NCBI RefSeq assembly: GCF_009380215.1
Contig: NZ_WHUG01000003.1
Span: forward strand, 1-64,000
Direction: 5' to 3'
From: Rugamonas aquatica
Lineage (GTDB): Bacteria > Pseudomonadota > Gammaproteobacteria > Burkholderiales > Burkholderiaceae_D
DNA: 64,000 bases
In this document: in pieces, positions 27,601-34,110 of the stretch
Numbering within the stretch: the stretch's first letter is position 1
Layout: each line of letters opens with the position of its first letter
The notes under the pieces: model-generated
Seen by the model: the letters and a program-made list of their open reading frames with translations, nothing else
The model's database searches: none
What the model was told of the DNA's origin: nothing
Position numbers and translations under genes: made by a program

Positions 27601-29502
27601 AGTGCGCAAGGCGGCGATCTGGCCGGTGGTCAGCGCCGCGATGTCGCTGCCGGAATGTCCGGAGATCGCGGCCAGCTGCGCCGACGACAGCGTGGCGATC
27701 ACAGCCGTGCTCAGCGCCCGGCTGTGCAGCGGGTAGGCGAACAGCGCGCCCACGTCGTCGGTCGACAGCGCGGCGAACTGGGCCGTGGAGAGCACGCCCA
27801 GTTGATTGGTCGTCAGTCCGACCACCTGGTCGCTCGACAGCACGGCGATCTGGGCCGTGGTCAGGCTGGCGAACTGGCGGGTGCTCAAACTGCTCAGCTG
27901 TGCCGTGGTCAGCAAGGCCACCACGGCCGGGTTCAGCCCGGCGATGGTGCCGGCGCTCAGGGCCAGCAGATCGGCCGCCGGCAGGGCGGCAATCGCATCG
28001 CTGGTCAGCACGCTGATCTGGCGGCTGCTCAATGCGGCGAACTGTGCGGTGGTCAGCGCGCCCAGCTGGGCGGTGTCGAGCGCCGCCATCTGCTGCGTCG
28101 TCAGGCCGGCGATGGCGGCGGTCTTGATCGCCTTCAGATCGGCCGTGCTCAGCGCCGCGATCAGCGCCGTCGACAGGCTCGCCAGCTGCGCGCTGCTCAG
28201 CGCGGCGGCCTGCGCGGTCGACAGATGCGCCAGCTGCGCCGCGTTCATGCCCGCCAGCGTGGCGGTGCGCAGCGCGGCGATCTGCGCCGTGCCCAGGTCG
28301 GAAAACACCTGGTCGACATTCTGGACGGCGCCGGTGCCCAGCGCGGCGAACTGGTCCGACGACAGTGCCGCCATGAAAGCGGTGCTCAGGCCGGCCAGCG
28401 CGGAATAGTTGAGGTCGGCGATATCCTGGGCCGACAGGCCGGCCACCTGGCGCGAGCCGAAGCCGGCGATGCGGGCCGCGCTCAGCGAGTGGATCTGGTC
28501 GGACGTCAGCGCCGCCACCTGGTTGCTGCTCAACACGCCCAACTGGCCCGAGCCGAAGCCGGCCAGTTGCGCGGTGCTCAGCGCAGACAACAGGCCGGTG
28601 CCCAGCGCCGGCAGCGCGTTCAGGCTCAGCGCGGCCAGGTCGCGGCTCTCCAGCCCGGCGATGCCGGCCGCCGACAGCGCGCCCAGCTGGGCGCTGTTCA
28701 GGGCGGCGAAATCGGCGGTGGTGAAGGCGGTCAGCTGGGCCTGGCCCAGCGCGGCCACCTGGCGCGTCGACAGCGCGGCGATGGCGGCGGTTTTCAGGGC
28801 GGCGATATCGGCCGTCTCCAATGCCGCGATGGCGTCGGTGGAAAAGGCGTTCAATTGCGCGCCGCTCAATGCGGCGGCCTGGGCCGTGCTCAGCGCCACG
28901 GCCTGGTCGGAACTCAGCGCGGCCAGCTGCGCCGTGGCCAGCGCGGCCACGCCACGCGTGCCCAGCGCCGCGATGCCGCGCGTGCCGATCGCCAGGATTT
29001 CATCGGCCGAGAAGGTCGCCAGCTGGCGCGTGCTGAGCGCGCCCAATTGCGCCGTGCTCATCAGGGCCACCTGGTCGGACGACAGGCTGGCGATGTTGCT
29101 GATGCTCAGGACGGCCAGGTCGGCCGTTTCAAACGCGGCGATGGCCTGCGTGCTCAGACTGCTGAAAGCCTTGGTGCCCAATGCGGCGACCTGGGCGGTG
29201 GTCAGCGCGGCGATCTGGGCGCTGTTGAGCGCGCCCATGAAGCCGGACGGCAGCGCGCCGACAGCGTTCAGCACGGTCGCCTTGATCGCGGCCAGGTCTT
29301 GCGTGGTCAATACCGCGACATTGCTGGCGGCCAGGTAGGCCAGCTGCTGGCTGGTCATGACGGAAACGTGATCGGTACGCAGGGCGGGAACTTGGAGCGA
29401 ACTCAACGCCGCGATATCCTCGCTGGTCCAGCTCAAGACATCCTGCGTGGTCAGGATGGTGGCGATCTGGTCAGTGGAAAGAATGGGGACGAAGGTGCTC
29501 AT
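21688..29502 (-). CDS. Giant octapeptide-repeat protein with EF-hand-like C-terminus
   Basis: A 2604-residue protein. About 290 octapeptide units (consensus A-A-L-S/T-T/S-x-Q/D-I/V/L) fill residues about 8-2340. Nine or ten irregular spacers such as NDAAGASHIDVL, NDPAGSAFGSL and GAADGGVGMVQLL recur about every 660 nt, dividing the chain into modules of roughly 27 octads with position-specific variants (for example FGSRQIAGLS and LETADIAALKTAAI). The C-terminus has LVLDLDDNGIRTLGL, then Ca-binding-like loops DRNHDGVINDGSELFG, DSNHDGMVSALD and DANADGVSQAGE, as in large type I-secreted proteins. There is no N-terminal signal. No secretion genes are nearby. The S/T-x-x-Q pattern suggests short N-capped helices stacked in a solenoid; this is inference. 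Confidence 0.85.
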   Translation of the reverse strand: MSTFVPILSTDQIATILTTQDVLSWTSEDIAALSSLQVPALRTDHVSVMTSQQLAYLAASNVAVLTTQDLAAIKATVLNAVGALPSGFMGALNSAQIAALTTAQVAALGTKAFSSLSTQAIAAFETADLAVLSISNIASLSSDQVALMSTAQLGALSTRQLATFSADEILAIGTRGIAALGTRGVAALATAQLAALSSDQAVALSTAQAAALSGAQLNAFSTDAIAALETADIAALKTAAIAALSTRQVAALGQAQLTAFTTADFAALNSAQLGALSAAGIAGLESRDLAALSLNALPALGTGLLSALSTAQLAGFGSGQLGVLSSNQVAALTSDQIHSLSAARIAGFGSRQVAGLSAQDIADLNYSALAGLSTAFMAALSSDQFAALGTGAVQNVDQVFSDLGTAQIAALRTATLAGMNAAQLAHLSTAQAAALSSAQLASLSTALIAALSTADLKAIKTAAIAGLTTQQMAALDTAQLGALTTAQFAALSSRQISVLTSDAIAALPAADLLALSAGTIAGLNPAVVALLTTAQLSSLSTRQFASLTTAQIAVLSSDQVVGLTTNQLGVLSTAQFAALSTDDVGALFAYPLHSRALSTAVIATLSSAQLAAISGHSGSDIAALTTGQIAALRTAALAGLSSGQLQALTTAQASALSAAQLGSLSTDQISWLATDDVPALKTAAIAALSTQQVAVLSSAQVRAMTTSQIAALSSRQFDALTSAGLAGLESADFGALGAGAIAVLDTASFAGLTTAQLSGLGTRQIAALSTAQLNALSSTQIHSLTSAQIGALSSLQVGSLTTDDIAGLASATLSSLRTAAIAALNSDQLAVLGAADGGVGMVQLLTTAQIAALRSAALTGLSTAETVALTAGQVAALSSSQLRALSTQAIAAMEPLDLAAIRTAAIPGLSSAQVAALSSSQLAALTMSQFLAMNAAQLGALSSDTIAGFSSANMAAFGTAYIAALSPAAVGNLSVLQLSSLTSQQFAVLSSDQLAALRTVQVAGLAAQQVLGLSSRNIAGLSSADLAVLNSATLRSLSTSALAALRADQLAALANDPAGSAFGSLGTAQIAALRPASLAGLTSSQTVALTTAQASVLSSSQLAALSTNDIAALETADLAALKTNALTGLSNQQVAALNSDQVTALTSAQVAALNSSQILALQSSAIAGLQTNDIGALSTAVIAAMPAGVLAGLSTAQVAALSTRQIATLSTDQLTGLSAQQLAALGSAQLGAFGSRQILALSPSGIDALDAAAVAGLKTAALAALSAAQLAQLANDASGASHIDLLSTQQIAALRAAAFAGLSTRQIVALSTAQAAALSSAQIAALGTADIAALEGADVTALRTAALTGLSTDQMRALTAAQLTALTTQQLAALNSQQLGALSSDTLAGLSTANLSALTTAAIAGLSTRVISQLTPSQLAALKSQQVAALSSDQLVALSTQQLVALSSTQLSALGSRHIAGLSTTDLAALDSRGLPGLSTAFVAALTAAQLAAIGGGLASAQFASLRTAQIAALSTDALQGLTRPQVIALTTAQAAALSSRQVAAFSSAQIAALEGEDLVALRTAVIAALSSDQLAALGNDAAGASHIDVLTTAQITALRSAALAGLSTRQVAALSTMQAAALASQQVAALSTQNIAAIETADLAALKPAAIAGLGTDQIAALTSAQFAALTTAQFAALSSRQIAVLSSQTVAGLTTANLAALSPQAIAGLDETLLSHLTQVQLNSLSTRQVAALSSLQIAALGSDQLGGLTVAQIGAFGSRQMAGLSATDFGAFDPARVSAFNTAAIASLSSDQLPSLGMDIFGFPSRFAALTTAQIAALGTSTLQGLSTAQVMMLATQQAGALSSAQLASLSPALLTSLSAADVAALRTAAVAGLKTAQAAVLSSAQLAALTTAQAAVLNSAQVAALSAAALAGLESADLGALSTTALGGLSGDDIGALTSMQLAGLTSAQVASLRSAQIDALVTQQINGFSSLQIHALTSQQLVRLSAADIGAIRTANLSALSTAALAGLTSDQMTALGADPLGSGAQLISLLSTAQIAALRTAALQGLSAAQAVALTTAQAATLSSAQLGALQLTVVAALETADVAALKTSAIAGLKTQQVLALTGGQLAALSTGQMAAFSSNQLSILGASQVAALSTADLAAINPLLLNAAAREGNLLAAMNSAQLRALTTAQYAALNSASMVQIQASLIGLLETADIAALSTATISALQDDQVHALGTGQIAALTLAQVAALRPSVSGIDQFTTAQMVALSSAQVGALSTPLIKGLTAANLAAIETRDIPGLSTRQIVALTPEQMQAMLPAQLSALTTTQTHAMSTAQYNGMSQEQKAAFSSAQLHAMPFDTPLVLDLDDNGIRTLGLEAGVQFDLAASGQKRATGWVGSGDGLLALDRNHDGVINDGSELFGSSTRLAGGGTADNGYQALAELDSNHDGMVSALDAGFGDLRVWVDANADGVSQAGELKTLAELHIASLNLDVQQASTIDHGNLIGLTSSYTSTDGSQHAAADVWFKQGLSAQVSGLAQALSAFDATQQQPAPRPGADLGGQPPASPLAANAARMADVLQQFHEPGRPAAAGQADGDTLRLKALQATGGHAVLAVPK

Positions 29503-29605
29503 TGCGAGTTCCTAATTTGATAACATCTTTCACTATAGCAGAAATCGCGCTAATTTCTACAAAGCAACGAAACTATTTTCCCTGCTTTTTATCAAAAATT
29601 ACATG
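29503..29605. other. AT-rich leader of the giant repeat gene
   Basis: About 100 nt, notably AT-rich against the neighbouring genes, lie between the giant gene's start and the rdgC terminator. AGGAAC precedes the ATG. It presumably carries the promoter; no clear operator palindrome is seen. Confidence 0.4.
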
Positions 29606-29636
29606 AAAAAAGCCGCAAAATCAAAGACTTTGCGGC
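29606..29636 (-). terminator. Rho-independent terminator of rdgC
   Basis: GCCGCAAA and TTTGCGGC pair around a 9-nt loop, with a T6 tract on the minus strand. It lies 38 nt past the rdgC stop. Confidence 0.9.
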
Positions 29637-29674
29637 ATCTTTAACCAACAGGCAACGGCTTTGTTGTAGTCCGA

Positions 29675-30571
29675 TCAAGCCTTCGCTTCGCCGCCCAGGG
29701 CCTCGACCACATCGGTCATCAGCTTGGCCAGTTCGCCGGTCATCAGCATGAAGTCGCCGTCGAAACGCTCGTCGTCGTTCTTGGTGCTCGATTCCTTTTC
29801 AGCGATGACATCCAGCGGCTTGATGCCCTTGATCGCCAGCGACTCGGTCAGCACGAAGGAAATCTTGCTGTCCCAGGTCATCGCCAGGCGCGTGCACTGC
29901 TTGCCGGCCGCGATGTGGCGGCGCACTTCGTCCGCTTCCAGCGTGTGGCGCACGTAGCGCACGGCCGCCTTGCTCTCGCCGGTGGCGCGCAGTTCGGTGT
30001 CCATGTCGACCGTGAAGCCGGCCGGCGCATCGTCGGCCTGCAGCCATTCGGTCATCACGCCCACCGGCGAGCGCTGCACGCGCAGGCTTTCCAGCGGCAG
30101 CTTGTCGACCGCCTTGAGCAGCAGCTTGATGACTTCGTCGGCCTTGGCCGGGCTGGCGGCATCGACCACCAGCCAGCCGTTGACCGGATCGATCCAGGTC
30201 CAGACATTGCTGCGGATCGAGAAGGCGCGCGGCAGCAGTTCGTCGGCGACGCGCTCCTTCAGCTCCTTCATCGCCTTCTTGCCGGGGGCGAAGCCTTGCG
30301 CCTCTTCCATCTCGGCGGCGCGGGCCTTGGCGACCTGGTTGATGACGGTGTTCGGCAGCAGTTTTTTCTCGGTGCCCAGCAGGATCAGCATTTGCTTGTT
30401 GACCACGTGCACCAGGCCGCCGTTCGGGCGCGGCGTGTCCCAACCCTGGCGCAGCAGCTCATTGCTGCTTGCCGGGACGAAGGCGTGAGGGGCCAGCGCT
30501 GCTTCCAGTTGTTCGGGGGTGAAGGCCCAAGGGGCCGGCAGACGGTAAATCTGTAGATTCTTGAACCACAT
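29675..30571 (-). CDS. rdgC: Recombination-associated protein RdgC
   Basis: A 298-residue RdgC, a ring-shaped dimeric DNA-binding protein that restrains RecA-mediated recombination. The start [15 protein letters not shown], the [14 protein letters not shown] region, [33 protein letters not shown] and the [20 protein letters not shown] segment are characteristic, and the length is typical. AAGG precedes the ATG. It lies near dinB on the same strand, 81 nt downstream of the dinB stop, and ends in a strong terminator. Cotranscription with dinB is possible. Confidence 0.95.
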   Translation of the reverse strand: MWFKNLQIYRLPAPWAFTPEQLEAALAPHAFVPASSNELLRQGWDTPRPNGGLVHVVNKQMLILLGTEKKLLPNTVINQVAKARAAEMEEAQGFAPGKKAMKELKERVADELLPRAFSIRSNVWTWIDPVNGWLVVDAASPAKADEVIKLLLKAVDKLPLESLRVQRSPVGVMTEWLQADDAPAGFTVDMDTELRATGESKAAVRYVRHTLEADEVRRHIAAGKQCTRLAMTWDSKISFVLTESLAIKGIKPLDVIAEKESSTKNDDERFDGDFMLMTGELAKLMTDVVEALGGEAKA

Positions 30572-30652
30572 GTATTGAGCCTTGTTTCAGTAATGCCAGG
30601 GGAGCGCCATTTTACACGGTGATGGCGGCGCCGGACCGAATCTGTTGCTGAC

Positions 30653-31804
30653 CTAGGCGAACAATTCGCCTTGCCGCGGCAAGCTGACCTGCTGGCCGGA
30701 GCCGGGCGGCTCCAGCGTGCTGGCGCGCACGCCCAGCAGGCGCAGCCGGCGTTGCAGCGGCACCCGCTTCAGGCACTCGCGCGCGGCGTGCAGGATGCCG
30801 GTGGCGTCGGCCACCGGCTGCGGCAGCGTGACGTTGCGGCTGACGATCTGGAAATCGTCGTAGCGCAGCTTGATGCTGATGGTGCGGCTGACGTAGCCCT
30901 TGCGTTTGAGATCGTCCGCCAGCCGCGCGCACAGCTGGGTCAGGATGCCGGACAGCGTGTCGCGGTCCTGACGCGCATGCAGGTCGCGCTCGAAGGTGGT
31001 TTCGCGGCTGATCGACTTGCTCTCCGAGCTGGTGGAGATTTCGCGCCGGTCGATGCCGCGCGCGGCCTCGGCCAGCCAGGCCGAGTAGTGCGCGCCGAAA
31101 TGGTCCTGCAACAGGCCGGCGTCGGCCGCCGCCAGCTGGCCTATGGTCTCTATGCCCAGCGCCGCCAGTTTCTCGGTGGCCTTGGGGCCGATGCCGTTGA
31201 TCTTGCGTACGCCCAGCGGCCAGATGCGCGCCGGGATATCGTCATAACCGAGGATGGTCAGGCCATTGGGTTTTTCCAGGTCCGAGCTGATCTTCGACAG
31301 CAGCTTGTTGGGCGTGATGCCGATCGAGCACGACAAGCCGGTGGCGTCGCGCACGGCCTGCTTGATGCGCTGCGCCAGCTCGCGCGTCTCGCCTTCCACA
31401 TGGGTCAGGTCGATATAGATTTCATCGATGCCGCGGTCTTCGAAATCCGGCGCGATGGCGGCCACGGCATTCTTAAACAGCCGCGAATAATGGCGGTAGG
31501 AGTCGAAATTGACCGGCAGCAGGATGGCGTCCGGCGCCAGCTTGGCCGCCTTCATCATGCCCATGGCCGAACCCACGCCCAGCGCGCGCGCCTCGTAGGT
31601 GGCGGTGGTGATGACGCCCCGGCCGACATAATCGCGCAGCCGGGCGAAGCTGTGGCTGCCGTCCGCCTGCACCACCGGCTGGGCGTCGCGGCCGCCGCCG
31701 ATGACCACCGGCAGGCCGCGCAATTCCGGGTAGCGCAGCAGCTCGACCGACGCGTAGAACGCGTCCATGTCGAGGTGGGCGATGCGGCGCAGGTCTTCAG
31801 CCAT
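30653..31804 (-). CDS. dinB: DNA polymerase IV (Y-family)
   Basis: A 383-residue translesion polymerase. The catalytic palm has IAHLDMDAFYASVE (first Asp pair) and DEIYIDLTHVEG (Asp-Glu). It also has the YRHYSRLF finger region, the PNKLLSKISSDLEKPNGL segment and helix-hairpin-helix GIGPKATEKLAALGI, then the little-finger domain. The last residues RQGELFA contain a QxxLF beta-clamp-binding motif. I choose the ATG at 31804, because the 53 residues encoded further upstream are Cys-rich and not conserved-looking. A perfect LexA box (31819-31838) lies 15 nt upstream, so SOS induction is expected. Confidence 0.95.
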   Translation of the reverse strand: MAEDLRRIAHLDMDAFYASVELLRYPELRGLPVVIGGGRDAQPVVQADGSHSFARLRDYVGRGVITTATYEARALGVGSAMGMMKAAKLAPDAILLPVNFDSYRHYSRLFKNAVAAIAPDFEDRGIDEIYIDLTHVEGETRELAQRIKQAVRDATGLSCSIGITPNKLLSKISSDLEKPNGLTILGYDDIPARIWPLGVRKINGIGPKATEKLAALGIETIGQLAAADAGLLQDHFGAHYSAWLAEAARGIDRREISTSSESKSISRETTFERDLHARQDRDTLSGILTQLCARLADDLKRKGYVSRTISIKLRYDDFQIVSRNVTLPQPVADATGILHAARECLKRVPLQRRLRLLGVRASTLEPPGSGQQVSLPRQGELFA

Positions 31805-31818
31805 GGTGCGGGAACGAT

Positions 31819-31838
31819 TACTGTGAATACATACAGTA
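31819..31838. promoter_or_regulatory. LexA (SOS) box upstream of dinB
   Basis: TACTGTGAATACATACAGTA has both arms of the CTGT-N8-ACAG consensus, including the flanking TA. It ends 15 nt before the dinB start, where LexA would cover the promoter. It also lies 91 nt upstream of the divergent binding-protein gene. Confidence 0.88.
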
Positions 31839-31928
31839 TCTACGGAAATCCCGCAGTCTGCAAGCATGCACTTTTCCGCGTGACCAAGTGTTACACTGAG
31901 ACAACTACACCGACACCGCATCGCCGCC

Positions 31929-32762
31929 ATGACCGAAAGACTGAGCACCGTTTTGCTGGCCATCCTGCTGCTGGCCGCGCCTGCGGCCCGGGCGGCGGCC
32001 GCGCCGTGCGCGCCGGCGCGGGCCGGGCTCAGCGACCTGGGCTACTCGGCCTACCGCGAGGGCGGCGTCATCCACGGCAGCACGGTCGATGTGCTGGAAG
32101 AGATGCACCAGCGCAGCGGCTGCGCCTTCCAGCTGGCGTGGTATCCGCACGGCCGGCTGTACGCGCAGTTCTTCAACGGCAGCCTGGACATCACCGGCGC
32201 CTCGCTGCGCACGCCCGAGCGCGACCGCCATGGCCTGTGGCTGCCCTACACCTACACCCACTTCGAACTGCTGCTGCTCAACAAAGACGCCGGCAAGTTC
32301 CGCAGCCTGGCCGATTTCGTCGACCACAGCAGCGCGCGCCTGAACGTCACGCGCGGCATCTCGTATTCCGCCGCGACAATGGTGCAGATGGAGCGCCTGC
32401 AAAAGCTGGGGCGGCTGGAATACGTCAACGACTACGGCGTGGTGTTCCGCAAGATCCTGGCCGGGCGCGCCGAGGGCACGCTGGCGCCGCCCGCCATCCA
32501 CGTGCTGCACCAGCGCCAGTTCCACATGCTGGGCAAGATGACCGGCACGCCGTTCGCGGAATCGCCGCGCGCGATGGTGGGCATGTATGTGTCCAAGCAG
32601 GTGCCGGCGGCGGCGCGGCGCCGCTACATCGACGCGCTGCGCGCCATCGTCGGCGACGGCACGGTGCAGAAAATCTACGAGCGCTACCTGGGCGAGGAAA
32701 TCACCCGCCGCATCTTCAGCGGCGGCGTGCGCGACATCCTCGACGCGATGCCGGACAGCTAG
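31929..32762 (+). CDS. Periplasmic solute-binding protein (SBP_bac_3-like)
   Basis: A 277-residue secreted binding-fold protein. The signal peptide is LSTVLLAILLLAAPAARAAA. The mature part shows the type II periplasmic binding pattern: GVIHGSTVDVLEEMHQRSGC, FFNGSLDITGASLRTPERDR, a hinge near LWLPYTYTHFELLL, and a terminal helix with VGDGTVQKIYERYLGEE. The solute is not predictable. It lacks adjacent permease genes, so it may serve as a sensor or stress protein. It is divergent from dinB. Its TAG stop overlaps the stop of the convergent regulator in a shared CTAG. Confidence 0.75.
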   Translation: MTERLSTVLLAILLLAAPAARAAAAPCAPARAGLSDLGYSAYREGGVIHGSTVDVLEEMHQRSGCAFQLAWYPHGRLYAQFFNGSLDITGASLRTPERDRHGLWLPYTYTHFELLLLNKDAGKFRSLADFVDHSSARLNVTRGISYSAATMVQMERLQKLGRLEYVNDYGVVFRKILAGRAEGTLAPPAIHVLHQRQFHMLGKMTGTPFAESPRAMVGMYVSKQVPAAARRRYIDALRAIVGDGTVQKIYERYLGEEITRRIFSGGVRDILDAMPDS

Positions 32763-33595
32763 CAATGGCGGGCGCGGAACCACGCCGCGCTGGCCTCGTC
32801 GGCCGGGAAAAACGATTCGACCCGCAACTCGTGCACGGTCACGTCATGCGGCGTGCCCAGCGTGGCGATGGTGGTGAACAGATTCAGTTCCACGCCATCC
32901 TTGCGTATCGTCACCGGCAGGAAAGGCAAGGCGCGGCGGTCCAGATTGGGCGCCAGATGGCCGACGCCCTGCATGCCGGCGACGCCGGGCAGCGCCAGCA
33001 GTTCGCCCAGCAGCACGGTGGCGGCGCTGCCGGGACCGTCGCTCATCGCTTCGCGCTGTATCCAGTGCAGCAGGTCGGCGCCGACTGCCTCCCAGTTGTG
33101 CAGGTACTGGCGCGCGCCGTGCGGATCCAGCATCAGCTTGAGCACGTTGACGGAGCCGTCGGTGGGCAGGGCCGCATCGTCGGGCAGGCCCAGCAGCCAG
33201 CGCATCATGCCGGCCGCCGGCGCGTTGGCCATCGCCAGGTTCCACAGGCGGTCCACCACCAGCGCGGGATACGGCGCCTGCTGCGCCAGCATGAAGTCCA
33301 GCGCCTGCCGCACCGCGCCCAGCTCGGGATCGGACAGCTTGCGCTCCTGGTAGGCCGGCGCGAAGCCGGCCGACAGCAGCATGACGTTGCGCTGCCGCAG
33401 AGGGATTTCCAGCACCATGCCCAGCTTCAGTATCAAGTCCTTGCTCGGCTGCGAGCGGCCGCTTTCCAGGAAGCTGATGTGGCGCTGCGAAATCTCGCTC
33501 TCGGTCGACAAACGCAGCTGGCTGTAGCCGCGCTTGCCGCGCCAGTACTTCAGCGCGGCGGCGAAGTCGCTGAAGTAATCGGCCGCGCCGCTCAT
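32759..33595 (-). CDS. HTH regulator with MmyB-like ligand-binding domain
   Basis: A 278-residue regulator. The N-terminal XRE/HTH_31 domain reads FAAALKYWRGKRGYSQLRLS followed by TESEISQRHISFLESGRSQPS. A C-terminal MmyB-like (PAS-type) domain follows, with PALVVDRLWNLAMANAP, NWEAVGADLLHWIQREA and the end motif FFPADEASAAWFRARH. Such proteins in other bacteria bind small hydrophobic ligands and control nearby oxidoreductase or SnoaL-like genes. The ATG at 33595 has GGCGGA 6 nt upstream; an ATG two codons earlier has no space for one. A 17-codon leader frame overlaps its start. It follows an NTF2-like gene on the same strand. Confidence 0.88.
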   Translation of the reverse strand: MSGAADYFSDFAAALKYWRGKRGYSQLRLSTESEISQRHISFLESGRSQPSKDLILKLGMVLEIPLRQRNVMLLSAGFAPAYQERKLSDPELGAVRQALDFMLAQQAPYPALVVDRLWNLAMANAPAAGMMRWLLGLPDDAALPTDGSVNVLKLMLDPHGARQYLHNWEAVGADLLHWIQREAMSDGPGSAATVLLGELLALPGVAGMQGVGHLAPNLDRRALPFLPVTIRKDGVELNLFTTIATLGTPHDVTVHELRVESFFPADEASAAWFRARHC

Positions 33596-33645
33596 GGGCA
33601 TTCCGCCAGGCCGAGGCCATTGTTGCTTGTGCTGGGTGCAGGCAT
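33592..33645 (-). CDS. 17-codon leader ORF of the MmyB-type regulator gene
   Basis: MPAPSTSNNGLGLAECP has an excellent Shine-Dalgarno (AAGGAGATC, 5 nt from its ATG), and its TGA overlaps the regulator's ATG (ATGA). The regulator itself has a poorer site, so translation may depend on coupling from this frame. It could be a leader peptide or the residue of a deleted small gene. Confidence 0.45.
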   Translation of the reverse strand: MPAPSTSNNGLGLAECP

Positions 33646-33683
33646 GATGATCTCCTTGAACGGCAATGATAGCCCGACTGCAA

Positions 33684-34040
33684 TCAGGGCGCGTTCAGGA
33701 AGCCGGTGACGCGGGTCAGGCGGCCGTCGGCGCCGAGTTCGGCGACATCGGTGCCGTGCGCCACCGGCGCGCTGCCGGGCACGGCCAGCGTCCACGAGAA
33801 ACGCACCACGTCGTTGTGGCCGTCCGGCGTGCCGTCCAGTTCGAAACGGTAGCCGGGGAACTGGCCTTGCGCGCCGGCGATCATGGCGTCGATGCCGTCG
33901 TGGCCGGCGCCGCGCATCATCGGATCGAGGTAGCTGGCGTCCAGCGCGAAGGCACGGGCCACCAGCGCGCGGCGGGCGGCGGCGTCGCGTTCGTTCCAGA
34001 CGGCCAGGTATTGGGTAGCGATGTGGGATGGGGTGGTCAT
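33684..34040 (-). CDS. NTF2/SnoaL-like small protein
   Basis: A 118-residue cone-fold protein. The pattern is a helix (IATQYLAVWNERDAAARRAL), a second helix, and DASYLDPMMRGAGHDGIDAMIAGAQGQFPGYRFELDG. A beta sheet with NDVVRFSWTLAVPG and VAHGTDVAELGADGRLTRVTGFL completes the NTF2-like fold of SnoaL-type proteins. Members include isomerases and ligand-binding proteins; no specific activity can be assigned. AAGGAGATC precedes the ATG. The MmyB-type regulator gene follows after 38 nt (to the leader), and such pairs are common, so it may be the regulator's target or partner. Confidence 0.8.
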   Translation of the reverse strand: MTTPSHIATQYLAVWNERDAAARRALVARAFALDASYLDPMMRGAGHDGIDAMIAGAQGQFPGYRFELDGTPDGHNDVVRFSWTLAVPGSAPVAHGTDVAELGADGRLTRVTGFLNAP

Positions 34041-34110
34041 GGCGATCTCCTTGAGTGGGTTATGTCGTAGCGACAGAAACCATTCTCCGGAAATCGCTGC
34101 GCGGCGGCGA

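Noticed and set aside
18600..29480. CRISPR-like or tandem-satellite DNA
   Set aside because: The 24-nt periodicity is continuous coding repeat with variable copies, without constant repeats separated by unique spacers. It tracks the protein octads.
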